NCBI RefSeq assembly: GCF_039973015.1
Contig: NZ_JBDWLT010000007.1
Span: 62,001-126,000 of the forward strand
Direction of reading: 5' to 3'
DNA length: 64,000 bases
Source of the DNA: Parvibaculum sp039973015
Lineage (GTDB): Bacteria > Pseudomonadota > Alphaproteobacteria > Parvibaculales > Parvibaculaceae
The notes beneath the pieces were generated by a model. The model was not told where the DNA came from, searched no databases, and saw only the letters and a program-made list of their open reading frames with translations. Positions 31,422 through 40,928 of the stretch are shown in pieces. Both the position numbers and the translations under genes were made by a program. Every line of letters starts with the position of its first letter. The first letter of the stretch is position 1.

Positions 31422-32237
31422 GTGAACATCATGCCGCAGGACGAAGGCGCATTCGGCGTACAGCTGCGCCGGGCGCGGCTGTCGCGAAAACTCAGCCAGG
31501 AGAGCCTCGCCTCTGCGGCGGGAATTTCCGCCCGGCATATGAGCTTCCTCGAAACGGGGCGCGCGCGGCCGGGACGCGATGTCATTCTCCGCCTTGGCGA
31601 CGCGCTGAAGATTTCGGCGAACCAGCGCAATACGCTGCTGCGGCTCGCCGGTTTCGCGCCAGCCTTTGCGCCGGGAGACATGGCGCCCGAAGAACGGGTG
31701 CTTGCCCGCGATGCCGTCTCCAACCTCCTGCAAAGCCAGAGCCCGATCCCTGCGGTGGCGTCGGATGCGCTCGGCTATGTCATCGAAATGAACGAGGCGG
31801 CAAAACTTCTGTTCTCCATCGGCGGCGCGGCACCGGAAGCGGGCGATAACCTGTTCGAATTCTTCTTCACGAACGAGACGCTCCGCGAGAGCATCGCCAA
31901 CTGGGACGAAGTGGCTCCCGCCCTGCTCCATCATCTGGAGCAGGAAGCGCTCAACGCGCCCGACAAGGCGAAGGCGCAACGGCTGGTCTCGAAGATCGGG
32001 CGGATGGCAGGGGTCGAGCGAAAGACTGCGGCGGAACTCCCGATCTTCACTTTCGAGGTCCGGCAGAACGGCCGCAGTCTCCGTTTCATTTCGAACTACA
32101 GCACCTTCGGGACGCCCTACGATGCGACGATGCAATCCATCCGGATCGAGTGCTTCTTTCCGGGAAATGCCGAGACATGGGAATTCCTCGCCCATCTCAC
32201 AGGACAAGAAGTCCCAGCGTCCGTGGCAGGTGTCTAA
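31422..32237 (+). CDS. XRE-family regulator with MmyB-like ligand-binding domain
   Basis: 271 residues from GTG 31422 (ATG at 31431 is an alternative). Residues about 12-65 are a helix-turn-helix (LRRARLSRKLSQESLASAAG, then ISARHMSFLETGRARPGRD). Residues about 95-260 match the PAS-like ligand-binding domain of MmyB-type regulators (AVASDALGYVIEMNEAAKLLF, LFEFFFTNETLRESIANWDE). In this family such regulators often sit divergent from one enzyme gene, as here with the alpha/beta hydrolase. Fatty-acid-like ligands have been proposed for relatives; none is shown here. Confidence 0.88.
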   Translation: MNIMPQDEGAFGVQLRRARLSRKLSQESLASAAGISARHMSFLETGRARPGRDVILRLGDALKISANQRNTLLRLAGFAPAFAPGDMAPEERVLARDAVSNLLQSQSPIPAVASDALGYVIEMNEAAKLLFSIGGAAPEAGDNLFEFFFTNETLRESIANWDEVAPALLHHLEQEALNAPDKAKAQRLVSKIGRMAGVERKTAAELPIFTFEVRQNGRSLRFISNYSTFGTPYDATMQSIRIECFFPGNAETWEFLAHLTGQEVPASVAGV

Positions 32238-32328
32238 GCCCCACCCTCAGCCCCGGCGTTTCCTCCGGGAGACAAACTCTCTATAACAACCCCGTAACCG
32301 AGGGTGATTGAGTGGGGTAACGGGTCCG

Positions 32329-34452
32329 ATGCCGGGGTTTTCGCTCGACCGACGCGAATTTCTGAAACTGTTCGGGGCGACGGCAGGCTGCTTTGTCGTG
32401 AACGCGGCGGCGGTGCCGTTCGTGCCGGCACTGGGTACCGCGCGGGCAACGCCCGGCGCCTTCCATTTTCCGCAAGGCCTTGCCTCCGCCGACCCGCAAC
32501 CGGACGCCGTGATGCTCTGGACGCGCGTGGAAGCCATCGACACCGGCGCCGCATTGCCGAATGGCGATGTCGATCTCTACGTGCAGGTCGCCACGGATAT
32601 GAGTTTCGAGCAAGTCGTGGTCGAACGGGCCGTGCGTGCAAACACGCGTTCCGACCACACGGTACGCGTCTTCGTTCAGGGGCTCTCGCCCGACACAATC
32701 TATTATTACCGCTTCTATGCGGGGAGCGACCAGTCGCCCTATCCCGGCCGCACACGCACGGCGCCTCTTCCCGGCACGAAGCGCAAGGTGCGTTTTGCCA
32801 GCTTGTCCTGCCAGAGCTACGAGAGTGGCTATTACGGCGCGCTGCGGCGGCTGACGAATGACGACATTGCTGCTCCTGCCGGCGAACAGATCGACTTCGT
32901 GCTCCATCTGGGCGACTTCATTTATGAACGCACGGGCGATGTGCCGGAGGACCGGCCAATCGCGCGCATCGTCGGTCCGCTGCCGGATGGCACAATTCCC
33001 TGGGAACCGGACGGGACGCGTGACTGGTGGCGCAAGGGCGGACAGGCGGCAGTGACGCTTGCCGATTACCGGCATCTCTACAAGACATATCTGAGCGATC
33101 CCGACCTGCAGGCGGCGCGTGCACGCTTTCCCTTCGTGCATACATGGGACGACCATGAATTCACGAATGATGCCTGGCAAAGCTATGCGAGCTATTTCGG
33201 CAACCGCGAGCCCGCACAAAAACGGAAGGTCGCGGCGAACCGCGCCTGGTTCGAATTCATTCCCGCGGTCCTGTCGAATGGACCGAGCTTCAATGGCGTC
33301 GCATCGCCCGCCCATGACTTCCGCGACACGCGCGTCGAAGACACGCCGATGGCATCGCATGATGACGGCTTCATTTTCGAGGGGAACAATGCAAGAGCGC
33401 TGTCGAGCCTGACCATCTATCGTACACTGCGCTGGGGCGCGATGCTCGACCTTGTGCTGACGGATTTACGCAGTTATCGAAGCCCGCCGGTGATCGACGA
33501 GAAAATCGATGCACTGCTGGACGGCGCGCCTGTGCCTCCCGTGCGCGTGGTGCAGTTGCTCGACGCCGGACGCACCGCAAATGAGGGAAAGCCGCCCGCT
33601 ACGATTTCCTATGGCGGACGCGAAATCGAAAATCCGCGCGCCGATGCACCGCCCGGCACTCATATGGGTGGCCCGCAAAAGGCATGGTTCAAGCAGGTGA
33701 TGAAAGCGTCGAAAGCGGAATGGCGCATCTGGGCCAATAGCTGCCCGGCGCTTCAGATCCGGCTCGACTTTTCCCGCATTCCCTTTGCCGGTCTCGAAGA
33801 CGGCTACGCGGGCACAGATGCATGGCAGGGCTATCCGGGCGAACTCAAGGAACTCCTCACCTTTCTGAGGGATGAGAAAATCGGCAATGTGATTTCTCTC
33901 TCCGGCGACTATCATGCTTTCGCCGCGGGCCGCCTGCCGGTCGATCCGGACGCGGAGAGCTTGAACAGCCCGGCAGTCGAATTCATGACAGCAGCGGTCA
34001 GCTCCTCCTCCATGTATTCCATGGCGGACCGGCGGACGCGCGGCAGCGGCTTTTTCCATCGCGCGGTGACATACGAAGACGAAAATGGCAGCGAGCCCAA
34101 CTGGAACAACACACTGGTCAACGGGCTGCGTGCGGGCATCCTCGTCAATTATTCGAGTTCCGACTATCTGTTCGATCTCGTGCGCAACGAACGCGCAAGC
34201 CCCGGCCTCGACTATATGGACGCCGACGCACACGGCTACACCCTTGTCACGCTGGATGAGGCACAGGCCAAAGTCATCCAGGTGAATGTGGGCGATGTGC
34301 TGAGCGACGCCGGACCTGGAGGTTCGCCCGTAAAGTGCAAGGCGCTCTTTACGGTGAAGCGCTGGGCCGGCGGCGAGGAGCCCGCGCTCGAAGGGCCCGT
34401 ATTCGAGGGTCCGCCGCCCTACCCCTGGAAACTCAAGCACAAGGAAAGCTGA
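32329..34452 (+). CDS. phoD: PhoD-like alkaline phosphatase, Tat-exported
   Basis: 707 residues from ATG 32329 (a TTG seven codons upstream is possible). The N-terminus has a twin-arginine signal, DRREFLK followed by a hydrophobic stretch and an Ala-x-Ala-like site near residue 45. An N-terminal fibronectin-like PhoD_N domain (about 50-150) precedes the metallophosphatase core: LHLGDFIYE, HTWDDHEFTND and LSGDYHAF carry probable metal ligands. PhoD enzymes are calcium/iron phosphodiesterase-phosphatases that release phosphate outside the cytoplasm. TatABC is encoded at 48.9-50.5 kb. I see no Pho box directly upstream. Substrate range is not decided by sequence. Confidence 0.88.
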   Translation: MPGFSLDRREFLKLFGATAGCFVVNAAAVPFVPALGTARATPGAFHFPQGLASADPQPDAVMLWTRVEAIDTGAALPNGDVDLYVQVATDMSFEQVVVERAVRANTRSDHTVRVFVQGLSPDTIYYYRFYAGSDQSPYPGRTRTAPLPGTKRKVRFASLSCQSYESGYYGALRRLTNDDIAAPAGEQIDFVLHLGDFIYERTGDVPEDRPIARIVGPLPDGTIPWEPDGTRDWWRKGGQAAVTLADYRHLYKTYLSDPDLQAARARFPFVHTWDDHEFTNDAWQSYASYFGNREPAQKRKVAANRAWFEFIPAVLSNGPSFNGVASPAHDFRDTRVEDTPMASHDDGFIFEGNNARALSSLTIYRTLRWGAMLDLVLTDLRSYRSPPVIDEKIDALLDGAPVPPVRVVQLLDAGRTANEGKPPATISYGGREIENPRADAPPGTHMGGPQKAWFKQVMKASKAEWRIWANSCPALQIRLDFSRIPFAGLEDGYAGTDAWQGYPGELKELLTFLRDEKIGNVISLSGDYHAFAAGRLPVDPDAESLNSPAVEFMTAAVSSSSMYSMADRRTRGSGFFHRAVTYEDENGSEPNWNNTLVNGLRAGILVNYSSSDYLFDLVRNERASPGLDYMDADAHGYTLVTLDEAQAKVIQVNVGDVLSDAGPGGSPVKCKALFTVKRWAGGEEPALEGPVFEGPPPYPWKLKHKES

Positions 34453-34524
34453 TCCCGCCGGTTTGACGGACGGGTATCACCCGCTAAGCTTCTCGCCGAC
34501 CAGAACGGGGGGGAGAAGCAAGGC

Positions 34525-35952
34525 ATGAGTTTTCCGGATTACGCATCCTATGACGGATTGGGCCTCGCCGAACTCGTGAGGAAGGGTGACGTCTCGCCCG
34601 GCGAACTCGCGGAAGAGGCGATCGCAAGGATCGAGAAACACAATCCGGCTCTCAATGCCGTTGTCCTGAAACTCTACGATCTCGGCCGCGAGATGGCGAA
34701 AGCCCCGGCGGATGGCCCTTTCAGCGGTGTGCCTTTTCTGCTGAAGGATGCCTTCGGCGATATCGCCGGTTATCCGACCCGACTCGCCTCGCGTTTTCGC
34801 GCCGAAACACCCGCGAAGGAAGACGCCGTTCTCGCCAAACGCTTCAAGGCATCGGGCATCACCATTCTCGGCAAGACGAATGTACCGGAATTCACGCTGT
34901 TGCCGACGACGGAGTCCACGCTTTACGGACCCGCGCGTAATCCCTGGAACCTCGACCATTCGACGGGCGGTTCCTCCGGTGGATCGGCGGCAGCGGTCGC
35001 GGCCGGTCTCGTGCCGATGGCACATGCAAATGACAGCGGCGGCTCCATTCGCATTCCCGCATCGTCCTGCGGACTTGTCGGGTTGAAACCGACCCGCGCA
35101 CGCACCTCGCTCGGCCCCGACTATGGCGACGTGCTGAGCGGATTTTGTCACGAGCATGTGGTGACGAGAACCGTGCGCGACAGCGCCGCCATGCTCGACT
35201 GCATTCACGGGAACGAGCCTGGCGACCCTTACATGGCACCGCCGGTGAATGGCAATTTCCTCGATGAACTGAAAAAGAAGCCGGCCAAGCTTCGCATCGC
35301 CTTTTCGAAGAAGAACCCCGCAGGCGCGTTTCTCCACGCCGATTGCGTGAAAGGCGTGGAAGCAGTAGCGAAACAGCTCGCCGATCTTGGACATGAAGTT
35401 GCGGAAGCGGCGCCGCCGCTGAACGCGGACGAACCGGGCAACCTCTTCCTGCCGCTCTGGGCCGCATGGCTTGCCTCCGAAATCGAGGGAGAAGCCGCGC
35501 GCCGCGGGCGCGGACCGAAAGATGACGAACTGGAACCGCTGACGCGTGGTCTCTGGGAAGTCGGCAAGTCCGTGAGCGCCGCGCAATATCTCATGCTGGT
35601 GAAGGAAGCCCAGGCACTGACGCGCCGCGTTGCCGGTTTCATGCAGCAATACGATGTATGGTTGACGCCGACACTCGCCGCGCCCCCAATTCCGCTCGGG
35701 CTCATCAATGTGAACGAGCCAGACCCGATCGCCGCCTTCGCGCCCGCCGTCGACTATGTGCCCTTTACGCCAATCCAGAACATCACGGGGCAACCGGCAA
35801 TGTCGCTGCCGCTCTGCATGTCGGAGAGCGGATTGCCGGTGGGCATGATGTTCTCCGCGCGCTTTGGCGACGAGGCGACACTCTTCCGGATTGCCGCGCA
35901 ACTGGAAGAGGCAATGCCCTGGAAGGGCCGCCACCCCCACGTCTGGAACTGA
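34525..35952 (+). CDS. Amidase-signature enzyme (first of a tandem pair)
   Basis: 475 residues. Ser-cisSer-Lys triad: Lys in PFLLKDAFG near residue 74, cis-Ser in TGGSSGGSAAAVAAG near 152, nucleophile Ser in DSGGSIRIPASSCG near 175. The PASSCGLVGLKPTRART segment is close to the 6-aminohexanoate-cyclic-dimer hydrolase (NylA) branch. No signal peptide is seen. It follows the PhoD-like gene by 72 nt and precedes a same-length paralogue by 21 nt, so all three may be co-transcribed. The natural substrate is unknown. Confidence 0.88.
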   Translation: MSFPDYASYDGLGLAELVRKGDVSPGELAEEAIARIEKHNPALNAVVLKLYDLGREMAKAPADGPFSGVPFLLKDAFGDIAGYPTRLASRFRAETPAKEDAVLAKRFKASGITILGKTNVPEFTLLPTTESTLYGPARNPWNLDHSTGGSSGGSAAAVAAGLVPMAHANDSGGSIRIPASSCGLVGLKPTRARTSLGPDYGDVLSGFCHEHVVTRTVRDSAAMLDCIHGNEPGDPYMAPPVNGNFLDELKKKPAKLRIAFSKKNPAGAFLHADCVKGVEAVAKQLADLGHEVAEAAPPLNADEPGNLFLPLWAAWLASEIEGEAARRGRGPKDDELEPLTRGLWEVGKSVSAAQYLMLVKEAQALTRRVAGFMQQYDVWLTPTLAAPPIPLGLINVNEPDPIAAFAPAVDYVPFTPIQNITGQPAMSLPLCMSESGLPVGMMFSARFGDEATLFRIAAQLEEAMPWKGRHPHVWN

Positions 35953-35973
35953 AGAAAAACCGGGAGGAACGAG

Positions 35974-37401
35974 ATGAGCTTTGCCGAATATGCGGATTAC
36001 GATGGCCTCGGCCTGGCCGAACTCGTGAAGAAGGGCGACGTGACGCCGCTCGAACTGGCGGATGCCGCCATCGAACGCGCCGAACGCCACAACGGCACGC
36101 TGAACGCCATTGTCTACGAAGCCTATGACGAGGCGCGCGCGGCTGCGAAAGGCAAGCTCCCGGACGGTCCTTTCAAGGGCGTGCCCTTCCTGATCAAGGA
36201 TCTCGGCACCGAGGTAAAAGGCTGGCCACGCACAAGCGGCAGCAAATTCGTTTCAAACATCGTGGATGATCGCGACAGCTTGCTGGTCAGCCGCTTCCGC
36301 GAGGCGGGTACGGTGCTCTTCGGCAAGACCAACACGCCGGAATACGGCATCACGGGCACAACGGAATCGCGCCTGCTCGGGCCCTGCCGCAATCCATGGA
36401 ACCCGAACCACATTTCGGGCGGCTCGTCGGGCGGCGCGGCCTCTGCGGTTGGTGCGGGCATCCTGCCGCTGGCGCATGCGTCGGACGGGCTCGGCTCGAT
36501 CCGCATTCCAGCTGCCTGCTGCGGCCTTGTCGGCATGAAGATTACGCGCGACCGCAACCCGCAAGGGCCCGGAGACTTCGACCGGGCCATCGGCTTCAGC
36601 GTCGACCATGTGGTGAGCCGGACCGTGCGCGACAGCGCGGCCATGCTCGATGCCACGGGCTACCCGGAACCCGCATCGCCCTATGCGCCGCCCCCGAAAG
36701 AGCGGCCCTATATGGAAGAGATCACGAAGAGCCCCGGTAAACTGAAGATTGCCTGGTCGAGCGAGACGCCGGGCGGCAAACCCATCGACCCGGAAATCCA
36801 GTCGGCGCTGGAAAAAACGGCGGAGCTTCTCGGCAAGCTCGGACATGAGATGACCCCGCGCGGGCTCGGCATCGATTATCGCGCGCTCTACCGGGCGCAG
36901 GGCGCCGTCTCGGGTTCGAATTTCGCGGCCGGCATGATGCGCCGGATCGAGATGATGGGCCGCGAGCCGGAAGAACATGAGCTGGAACCGCTGACCTGGG
37001 CAGGCTTCAAGAACGGCAGCCGCCTCACCGGCGCGCAGGCCATGTGGGGCTGGCAGCAGCTTCGCCTGATGAACCGGCAGGTGCTCGCAATTTTCGAGGA
37101 TGTGGACGTCTATCTTTCGCCCGTCATGGGCAAGTTACCGCCGGAAATCGGCTTTCTCGGACCGGATCAGGAACCGCGCGAACTGAACAAGCGGCAGGGG
37201 CAGGTCTTCCCCTATACCCCGCCCTTCAACTTCACGGGCCAGCCCTCGCTGTCGCTGCCGCTCTGGCAATCCGAAAGCGGGCTGCCCATCGGCATGATGC
37301 TCACCGGGCGCTATGCCGACGAGGCGACGCTGTTCCGGCTGGCGGCGCAGCTAGAGAAGGAACTGCCCTGGGCGGCGCGGAAACCAGCCGTCTGGAATTA
37401 A
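35974..37401 (+). CDS. Amidase-signature enzyme (second of a tandem pair)
   Basis: 475 residues, colinear with the upstream paralogue from MSFxxYAxYDGLGLAELV to the shared C-terminal VWN. Lys is in PFLIKDLG and the cis-Ser in SGGSSGGAASAVGAG. The nucleophile motif reads DGLGSIRIPAACCG: Ser is kept, but the preceding SG of the first copy is GL. Divergence around the catalytic loop suggests different substrates. A GGGAGG ribosome site lies ahead of the start. The gene ends 27 nt before trmFO. Confidence 0.88.
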   Translation: MSFAEYADYDGLGLAELVKKGDVTPLELADAAIERAERHNGTLNAIVYEAYDEARAAAKGKLPDGPFKGVPFLIKDLGTEVKGWPRTSGSKFVSNIVDDRDSLLVSRFREAGTVLFGKTNTPEYGITGTTESRLLGPCRNPWNPNHISGGSSGGAASAVGAGILPLAHASDGLGSIRIPAACCGLVGMKITRDRNPQGPGDFDRAIGFSVDHVVSRTVRDSAAMLDATGYPEPASPYAPPPKERPYMEEITKSPGKLKIAWSSETPGGKPIDPEIQSALEKTAELLGKLGHEMTPRGLGIDYRALYRAQGAVSGSNFAAGMMRRIEMMGREPEEHELEPLTWAGFKNGSRLTGAQAMWGWQQLRLMNRQVLAIFEDVDVYLSPVMGKLPPEIGFLGPDQEPRELNKRQGQVFPYTPPFNFTGQPSLSLPLWQSESGLPIGMMLTGRYADEATLFRLAAQLEKELPWAARKPAVWN

Positions 37402-37428
37402 CCCGCGCGGAGTGATATCTCCTCGGCC

Positions 37429-38838
37429 ATGACGAAGGACACACAACCCGTACACGTAATCGGCGCAGGCATGGCCGGTTCCGAGGCTACATGGCAGCTC
37501 GCGCAGGCTGGCGTACCCGTCGTGCTGCACGAGATGCGGCCGGTGATGAAAACGGACGCCCACCATACGGATGGTTTCGCCGAACTCGTCTGCTCCAATT
37601 CCTTCCGTTCGGACGATCATGAGCTGAACGCCGTCGGCCTCCTCCATGAGGAGATGCGGCGTGCCGGCTCGATCATGATGGAGGCAGCGGAAGTCGCGCG
37701 TGTACCGGCTGGCGGCGCGCTCGCCGTCGACCGCGACATCTTCTCGGCCTATGTAACGGAAAAGCTCACCGCACATCCCCTGGTAACGGTGGAGCGCGGC
37801 GAGATCGCCGGACTGCCCCCCGCCGACTGGGACAAGGTGATCGTCGCGACGGGGCCCCTCACCTCCGATGCGCTGGGCAAGGCGATCAGCGAAATCACCG
37901 GTGCGGACGAGCTCGCCTTCTTCGATGCCATCGCGCCGATCATCCATCGCGACAGCATCGACATGTCTGTCTGCTGGTTCCAGTCGCGCTACGACAAGGA
38001 AAGCACGGGCGCAACGGGACCGGCGGGTGCAGGCAAGGACTATATCAACTGCCCGATGACGCGCCAACAATATGAAGGCTTCGTCGAGGCGCTGCTGAGC
38101 GGCGGCAAGACCGAGTTCAAGGAGTGGGAGAAGTCGACGCCCTATTTCGATGGCTGCCTGCCCGTCGAGGTCATGGCGGAACGCGGCGCCGAGACGCTGC
38201 GCTTCGGCCCGATGAAACCCGTCGGTCTCACCAATCCGCACAACCCGGATGTGAAAGCCTACGCCATCGTGCAGCTCCGCCAGGACAATGCCCTCGGCAC
38301 GCTCTACAACATGGTCGGTTTCCAGACGAAGCTGAAACATGGCGAGCAGACGCGCATCTTCCGCACCATTCCCGGACTAGAGAATGCGGAGTTTGCGCGG
38401 CTTGGCGGCCTGCATCGCAACACCTTCATCAACAGCCCGAACCTTCTCGACGGCATCATGCGCCTGAAGAACGATCCGCGCCTGCGCTTCGCAGGACAGA
38501 TCACCGGGGTCGAAGGCTATGTCGAAAGCGGCGCGATGGGTTTACTTGCGGGCCGCTTCGCCGCCGCCGAACGGCAGGACCGCAGCGTGACACCGCCGCC
38601 CCGCACCACCGCGCTCGGAGCGCTGCTCGCACATATCACGGGCGATGCGAACGCCGCGACTTTCCAACCGATGAATGTGAATTTCGGCCTTTTTCCCGAG
38701 CCCGAAGTCCCGCGCGACGAAAACGGAAAACGCCCGCGCGGCAAGGCGAAGGCCCCTGCCCGCAAGCGCGCCTATACCTCCCGCGCGCTCAATGATCTTG
38801 AGGCCTGGCTTCAACCACGTGCCGAAGCGGCGGAATAG
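37429..38838 (+). CDS. trmFO: Methylenetetrahydrofolate--tRNA-(uracil-5-)-methyltransferase
   Basis: 469 residues. Makes m5U54 (ribothymidine) in the tRNA T loop using methylene-THF and FADH2, replacing the SAM-dependent TrmA of E. coli. The FAD motif VIGAGMAGSEATWQLA is at the N-terminus, then VLHEMRP, ELVCSNSFRSD (with the catalytic Cys) and GLMAG-like GLLAGRFAA near residue 370. A basic Pro/Lys/Arg linker lies near the C-terminus. Its stop codon directly abuts the stop of the convergent next gene with no spacer. Confidence 0.97.
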   Translation: MTKDTQPVHVIGAGMAGSEATWQLAQAGVPVVLHEMRPVMKTDAHHTDGFAELVCSNSFRSDDHELNAVGLLHEEMRRAGSIMMEAAEVARVPAGGALAVDRDIFSAYVTEKLTAHPLVTVERGEIAGLPPADWDKVIVATGPLTSDALGKAISEITGADELAFFDAIAPIIHRDSIDMSVCWFQSRYDKESTGATGPAGAGKDYINCPMTRQQYEGFVEALLSGGKTEFKEWEKSTPYFDGCLPVEVMAERGAETLRFGPMKPVGLTNPHNPDVKAYAIVQLRQDNALGTLYNMVGFQTKLKHGEQTRIFRTIPGLENAEFARLGGLHRNTFINSPNLLDGIMRLKNDPRLRFAGQITGVEGYVESGAMGLLAGRFAAAERQDRSVTPPPRTTALGALLAHITGDANAATFQPMNVNFGLFPEPEVPRDENGKRPRGKAKAPARKRAYTSRALNDLEAWLQPRAEAAE

Positions 38839-39699
38839 TCAAATCCGCTTCACGATGTTTCGACCCATCAGCCGCAACTGTCGCCGGAAGGCAGGCACAT
38901 CGACCGGCGTAACAAACGGGTTGAAATCCGGTGCCGTCATGATGTCCAGATAACGGTCGCAAAGCGAGGCGGGAAGCAGCGCCGGAAGAATAGCCGCGCC
39001 GTAGGTTGCGCCGCGCGCCGAGGCGAGATGTGCTCGGGCATATCCAGCAACATCCGAAATTGCGGCTCGCAGTTCCTCGTTCATCTTTCCCGCCAGCACG
39101 TCATGCGGATCGACATTGCGCGCGAGCAGAATGTCTGCGGGAAGCATGAGCCGTCCCTGCGAGGCGTGAAGCGGAAGCGCGCGAAGGAGACCTGTGAGCG
39201 CATAGGCGATGCCGGCATGCCGGATCGCCTCGCCGGCGCTGTCCGCCTTTCCGGCATCAAGCGCCTGCGCGGCAAGTTTCATCAAGGCAGATGAAGTTGC
39301 CTCTGCATAGGCTTCGAGCTGTTCCATATTCTCGAAAACATCTTCCGAGAGATCCCGCTCACGCGCATCCGCGAGCGCAGATAATGCGTCGATTGGAAAA
39401 GCATTCGCTTCGTGGAGCGCGACCGCCGCGGCATGACCGCGCGTCTCGCCCTTTGGAATGCCCTCCAGGGTTTCCCGCCACCATTGTAGCCGGATGTGGC
39501 CCATCATCGGCTCTGTGACCGTTTCGGCGACGCGAGCGGTTTCAAGGTTGAACGCGTAGAGCGCAATCAAGGCGGGGCGCTGGGCGGCGGGCGCAAACAG
39601 GAGCGTCAGAAAGCGGTCGTGATCATGCGCGCGCAACTCATCGAGGCATATGCGCATGCTCTCACTCATTTTGCTTTGCGGGGCATCCTTCTTCGTCAT
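38839..39699 (-). CDS. Squalene/phytoene-synthase-fold protein, NDUFAF6-like
   Basis: 286 residues. The fold is that of trans-isoprenyl (squalene/phytoene) synthases, but the first Asp-rich motif normally seen as DDxxD after YAF is absent: YAFNLETARVAE. This is also the state of NDUFAF6, the mitochondrial complex I assembly factor of the same family. The segment LQWWRETLEG and ARERDLSEDVFENM are typical of this branch. With the Mth938/NDUFAF3-type gene nearby, a role in respiratory complex I assembly is more likely than isoprenoid synthesis. That is inference. It starts 66 nt after the PuuD-like gene, beyond a terminator. Confidence 0.8.
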   Translation of the reverse strand: MTKKDAPQSKMSESMRICLDELRAHDHDRFLTLLFAPAAQRPALIALYAFNLETARVAETVTEPMMGHIRLQWWRETLEGIPKGETRGHAAAVALHEANAFPIDALSALADARERDLSEDVFENMEQLEAYAEATSSALMKLAAQALDAGKADSAGEAIRHAGIAYALTGLLRALPLHASQGRLMLPADILLARNVDPHDVLAGKMNEELRAAISDVAGYARAHLASARGATYGAAILPALLPASLCDRYLDIMTAPDFNPFVTPVDVPAFRRQLRLMGRNIVKRI

Positions 39700-39711
39700 G
39701 AAGCCTTACCT

Positions 39712-39742
39712 AAAACAAACGGGGCCGCCTCAAGGCGGCCCC
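39712..39742 (-). terminator. Rho-independent terminator of the PuuD-like gene
   Basis: On the minus strand, GGGGCCGCC and GGCGGCCCC form a 9-bp GC stem with a 4-nt loop, directly followed by GTTTGTTTT. It begins 23 nt after the stop of the PuuD-like gene and just precedes the NDUFAF6-like gene, so the latter needs its own promoter or read-through. Confidence 0.85.
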
Positions 39743-39765
39743 GCGATAATCACCCGATCAGGAGA

Positions 39766-40380
39766 TCAGTAGATGTTCTGCGCCGACACCATGGCGAAAA
39801 GCATGGGGATCGACAGCAGCGTGTTGGTCCGCGAAAAGAGCATCGCGGTACGCGCGGCAGCCGGCTTCTGCTCGGCCGGAGCGTCGACCAGCCCCAGTGC
39901 GATCTTCTGGTTTGGCCAGATCACGAACCACACGTTGAACCACATGATCGTACCAAGCCACATGCCGATACCGATGGCGATGTTCTTCGGGTTTGCAAAA
40001 CCTTCGATTGCGCCCAGCGTCAGCGCCTCGAGGAGGTAGAAGTTCATCGAAGCAACGATGAGGCCGGTGATGATGGTCGCCATGGCGCCCCAGCGGAACC
40101 ACCACAAAGCAGCAGGTGCGATGACCTTGCCGATAGCCGGCTTCTGCTCGTCCGGGATGTTCGGCATGTTCGGAATCTGCACAAAGTTGAAATACCAGAG
40201 CAGACCGATCCACATCACACCGCTGATGACATGCAGCCAGCGGAAGATAAAGGCCCAGAAGTTATGACCGAGCGCATAACCTTCCCAGCCATTGAAGTTG
40301 AGATACATCAGCAGCAGAACCGCTGCGAGCACGAAACCGGCAATGACCGTGTTTCGCAAGGATGTCAGAATTGATGCCAT
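39766..40380 (-). CDS. PuuD-like (urate hydroxylase family) integral membrane protein
   Basis: 204 residues from Met at 40380, with GGGAGGA 5 nt upstream. Four or five hydrophobic spans (about 9-29, 42-62, 92-117, 130-150, 182-200) and the conserved segments FRWLHVISGVMWIGLLWYFN and MWLGTIMWFNVWFVIWPNQ match the membrane domain of PuuD. Full PuuD proteins add a cytochrome c domain, missing here, so urate oxidation is not assured. Conserved His and Trp residues suggest a redox or heme-related role. It ends in a clear terminator. Confidence 0.75.
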   Translation of the reverse strand: MASILTSLRNTVIAGFVLAAVLLLMYLNFNGWEGYALGHNFWAFIFRWLHVISGVMWIGLLWYFNFVQIPNMPNIPDEQKPAIGKVIAPAALWWFRWGAMATIITGLIVASMNFYLLEALTLGAIEGFANPKNIAIGIGMWLGTIMWFNVWFVIWPNQKIALGLVDAPAEQKPAAARTAMLFSRTNTLLSIPMLFAMVSAQNIY

Positions 40381-40548
40381 GGAGTCCTCCCCTCTGAATG
40401 CCAATCGCCGCGAGAGCGGCCAGCAGGGATGCCAAGACGCGCGCCCAAAGCCCCGGGAAGCATGCCTCATCATCATGCGACTCAATGTCGCCAGCTGCGC
40501 AAAAGCTAGGATTTTCTGGGAAGAAAGCCAAGCCCGCGAAAACCCTAC

Positions 40549-40923
40549 TCAGGCTACGGCAATGAAGGCCGCAGCGACTCGCCGATTTTCAGAGAGCATC
40601 ATGTTGTAGGTCCGGCAGGCCGGGCCGGTCGCCATGGCATCGGGGAAGATCGCCTGCGACTCAAGCCGCCGCTGCGCATCGGCGGGCAAACGAACTGTTT
40701 GCTCTCCCAGGCCAATGATGACGAAGTCGAAATGCCCGGCGGCCTCGATAATCGGGGCAAGCGAAGCGGGCGTGATCTGCTCGACGGATTTCGGCGACCA
40801 GGGATAAAGCCCGAGCGGGGTCACGATGACCGAGCCCTCGAAACGCTGGTCACCAAGACGGAAACCGCCATCGCCATAGGCATCGACAGGCGGTTGCCCC
40901 TTGAAGCGCGGTTTCGTGCCCAT
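40549..40923 (-). CDS. Mth938-domain protein (DUF498), NDUFAF3-like
   Basis: 124 residues. The single Mth938/DUF498 fold includes VDAYGDGGFRLGDQRFEGSV, FVIIGLGEQTVRLP and CRTYNMMLSENRRVAAAFIA. NDUFAF3, a human complex I assembly factor, is the same family. It lies 5 nt after secF and is presumably translated from the yajC-secD-secF message. The neighbourhood with secDF is known to be conserved for this family in alphaproteobacteria, which was used to support its membrane-assembly role. Confidence 0.88.
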   Translation of the reverse strand: MGTKPRFKGQPPVDAYGDGGFRLGDQRFEGSVIVTPLGLYPWSPKSVEQITPASLAPIIEAAGHFDFVIIGLGEQTVRLPADAQRRLESQAIFPDAMATGPACRTYNMMLSENRRVAAAFIAVA

Positions 40924-40928
40924 ATCGC

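Noticed and set aside
40549..40923. Reading the Mth938-like gene as an essential Sec component because it follows secF
   Set aside because: The domain is unrelated to Sec proteins; the link is gene order only.
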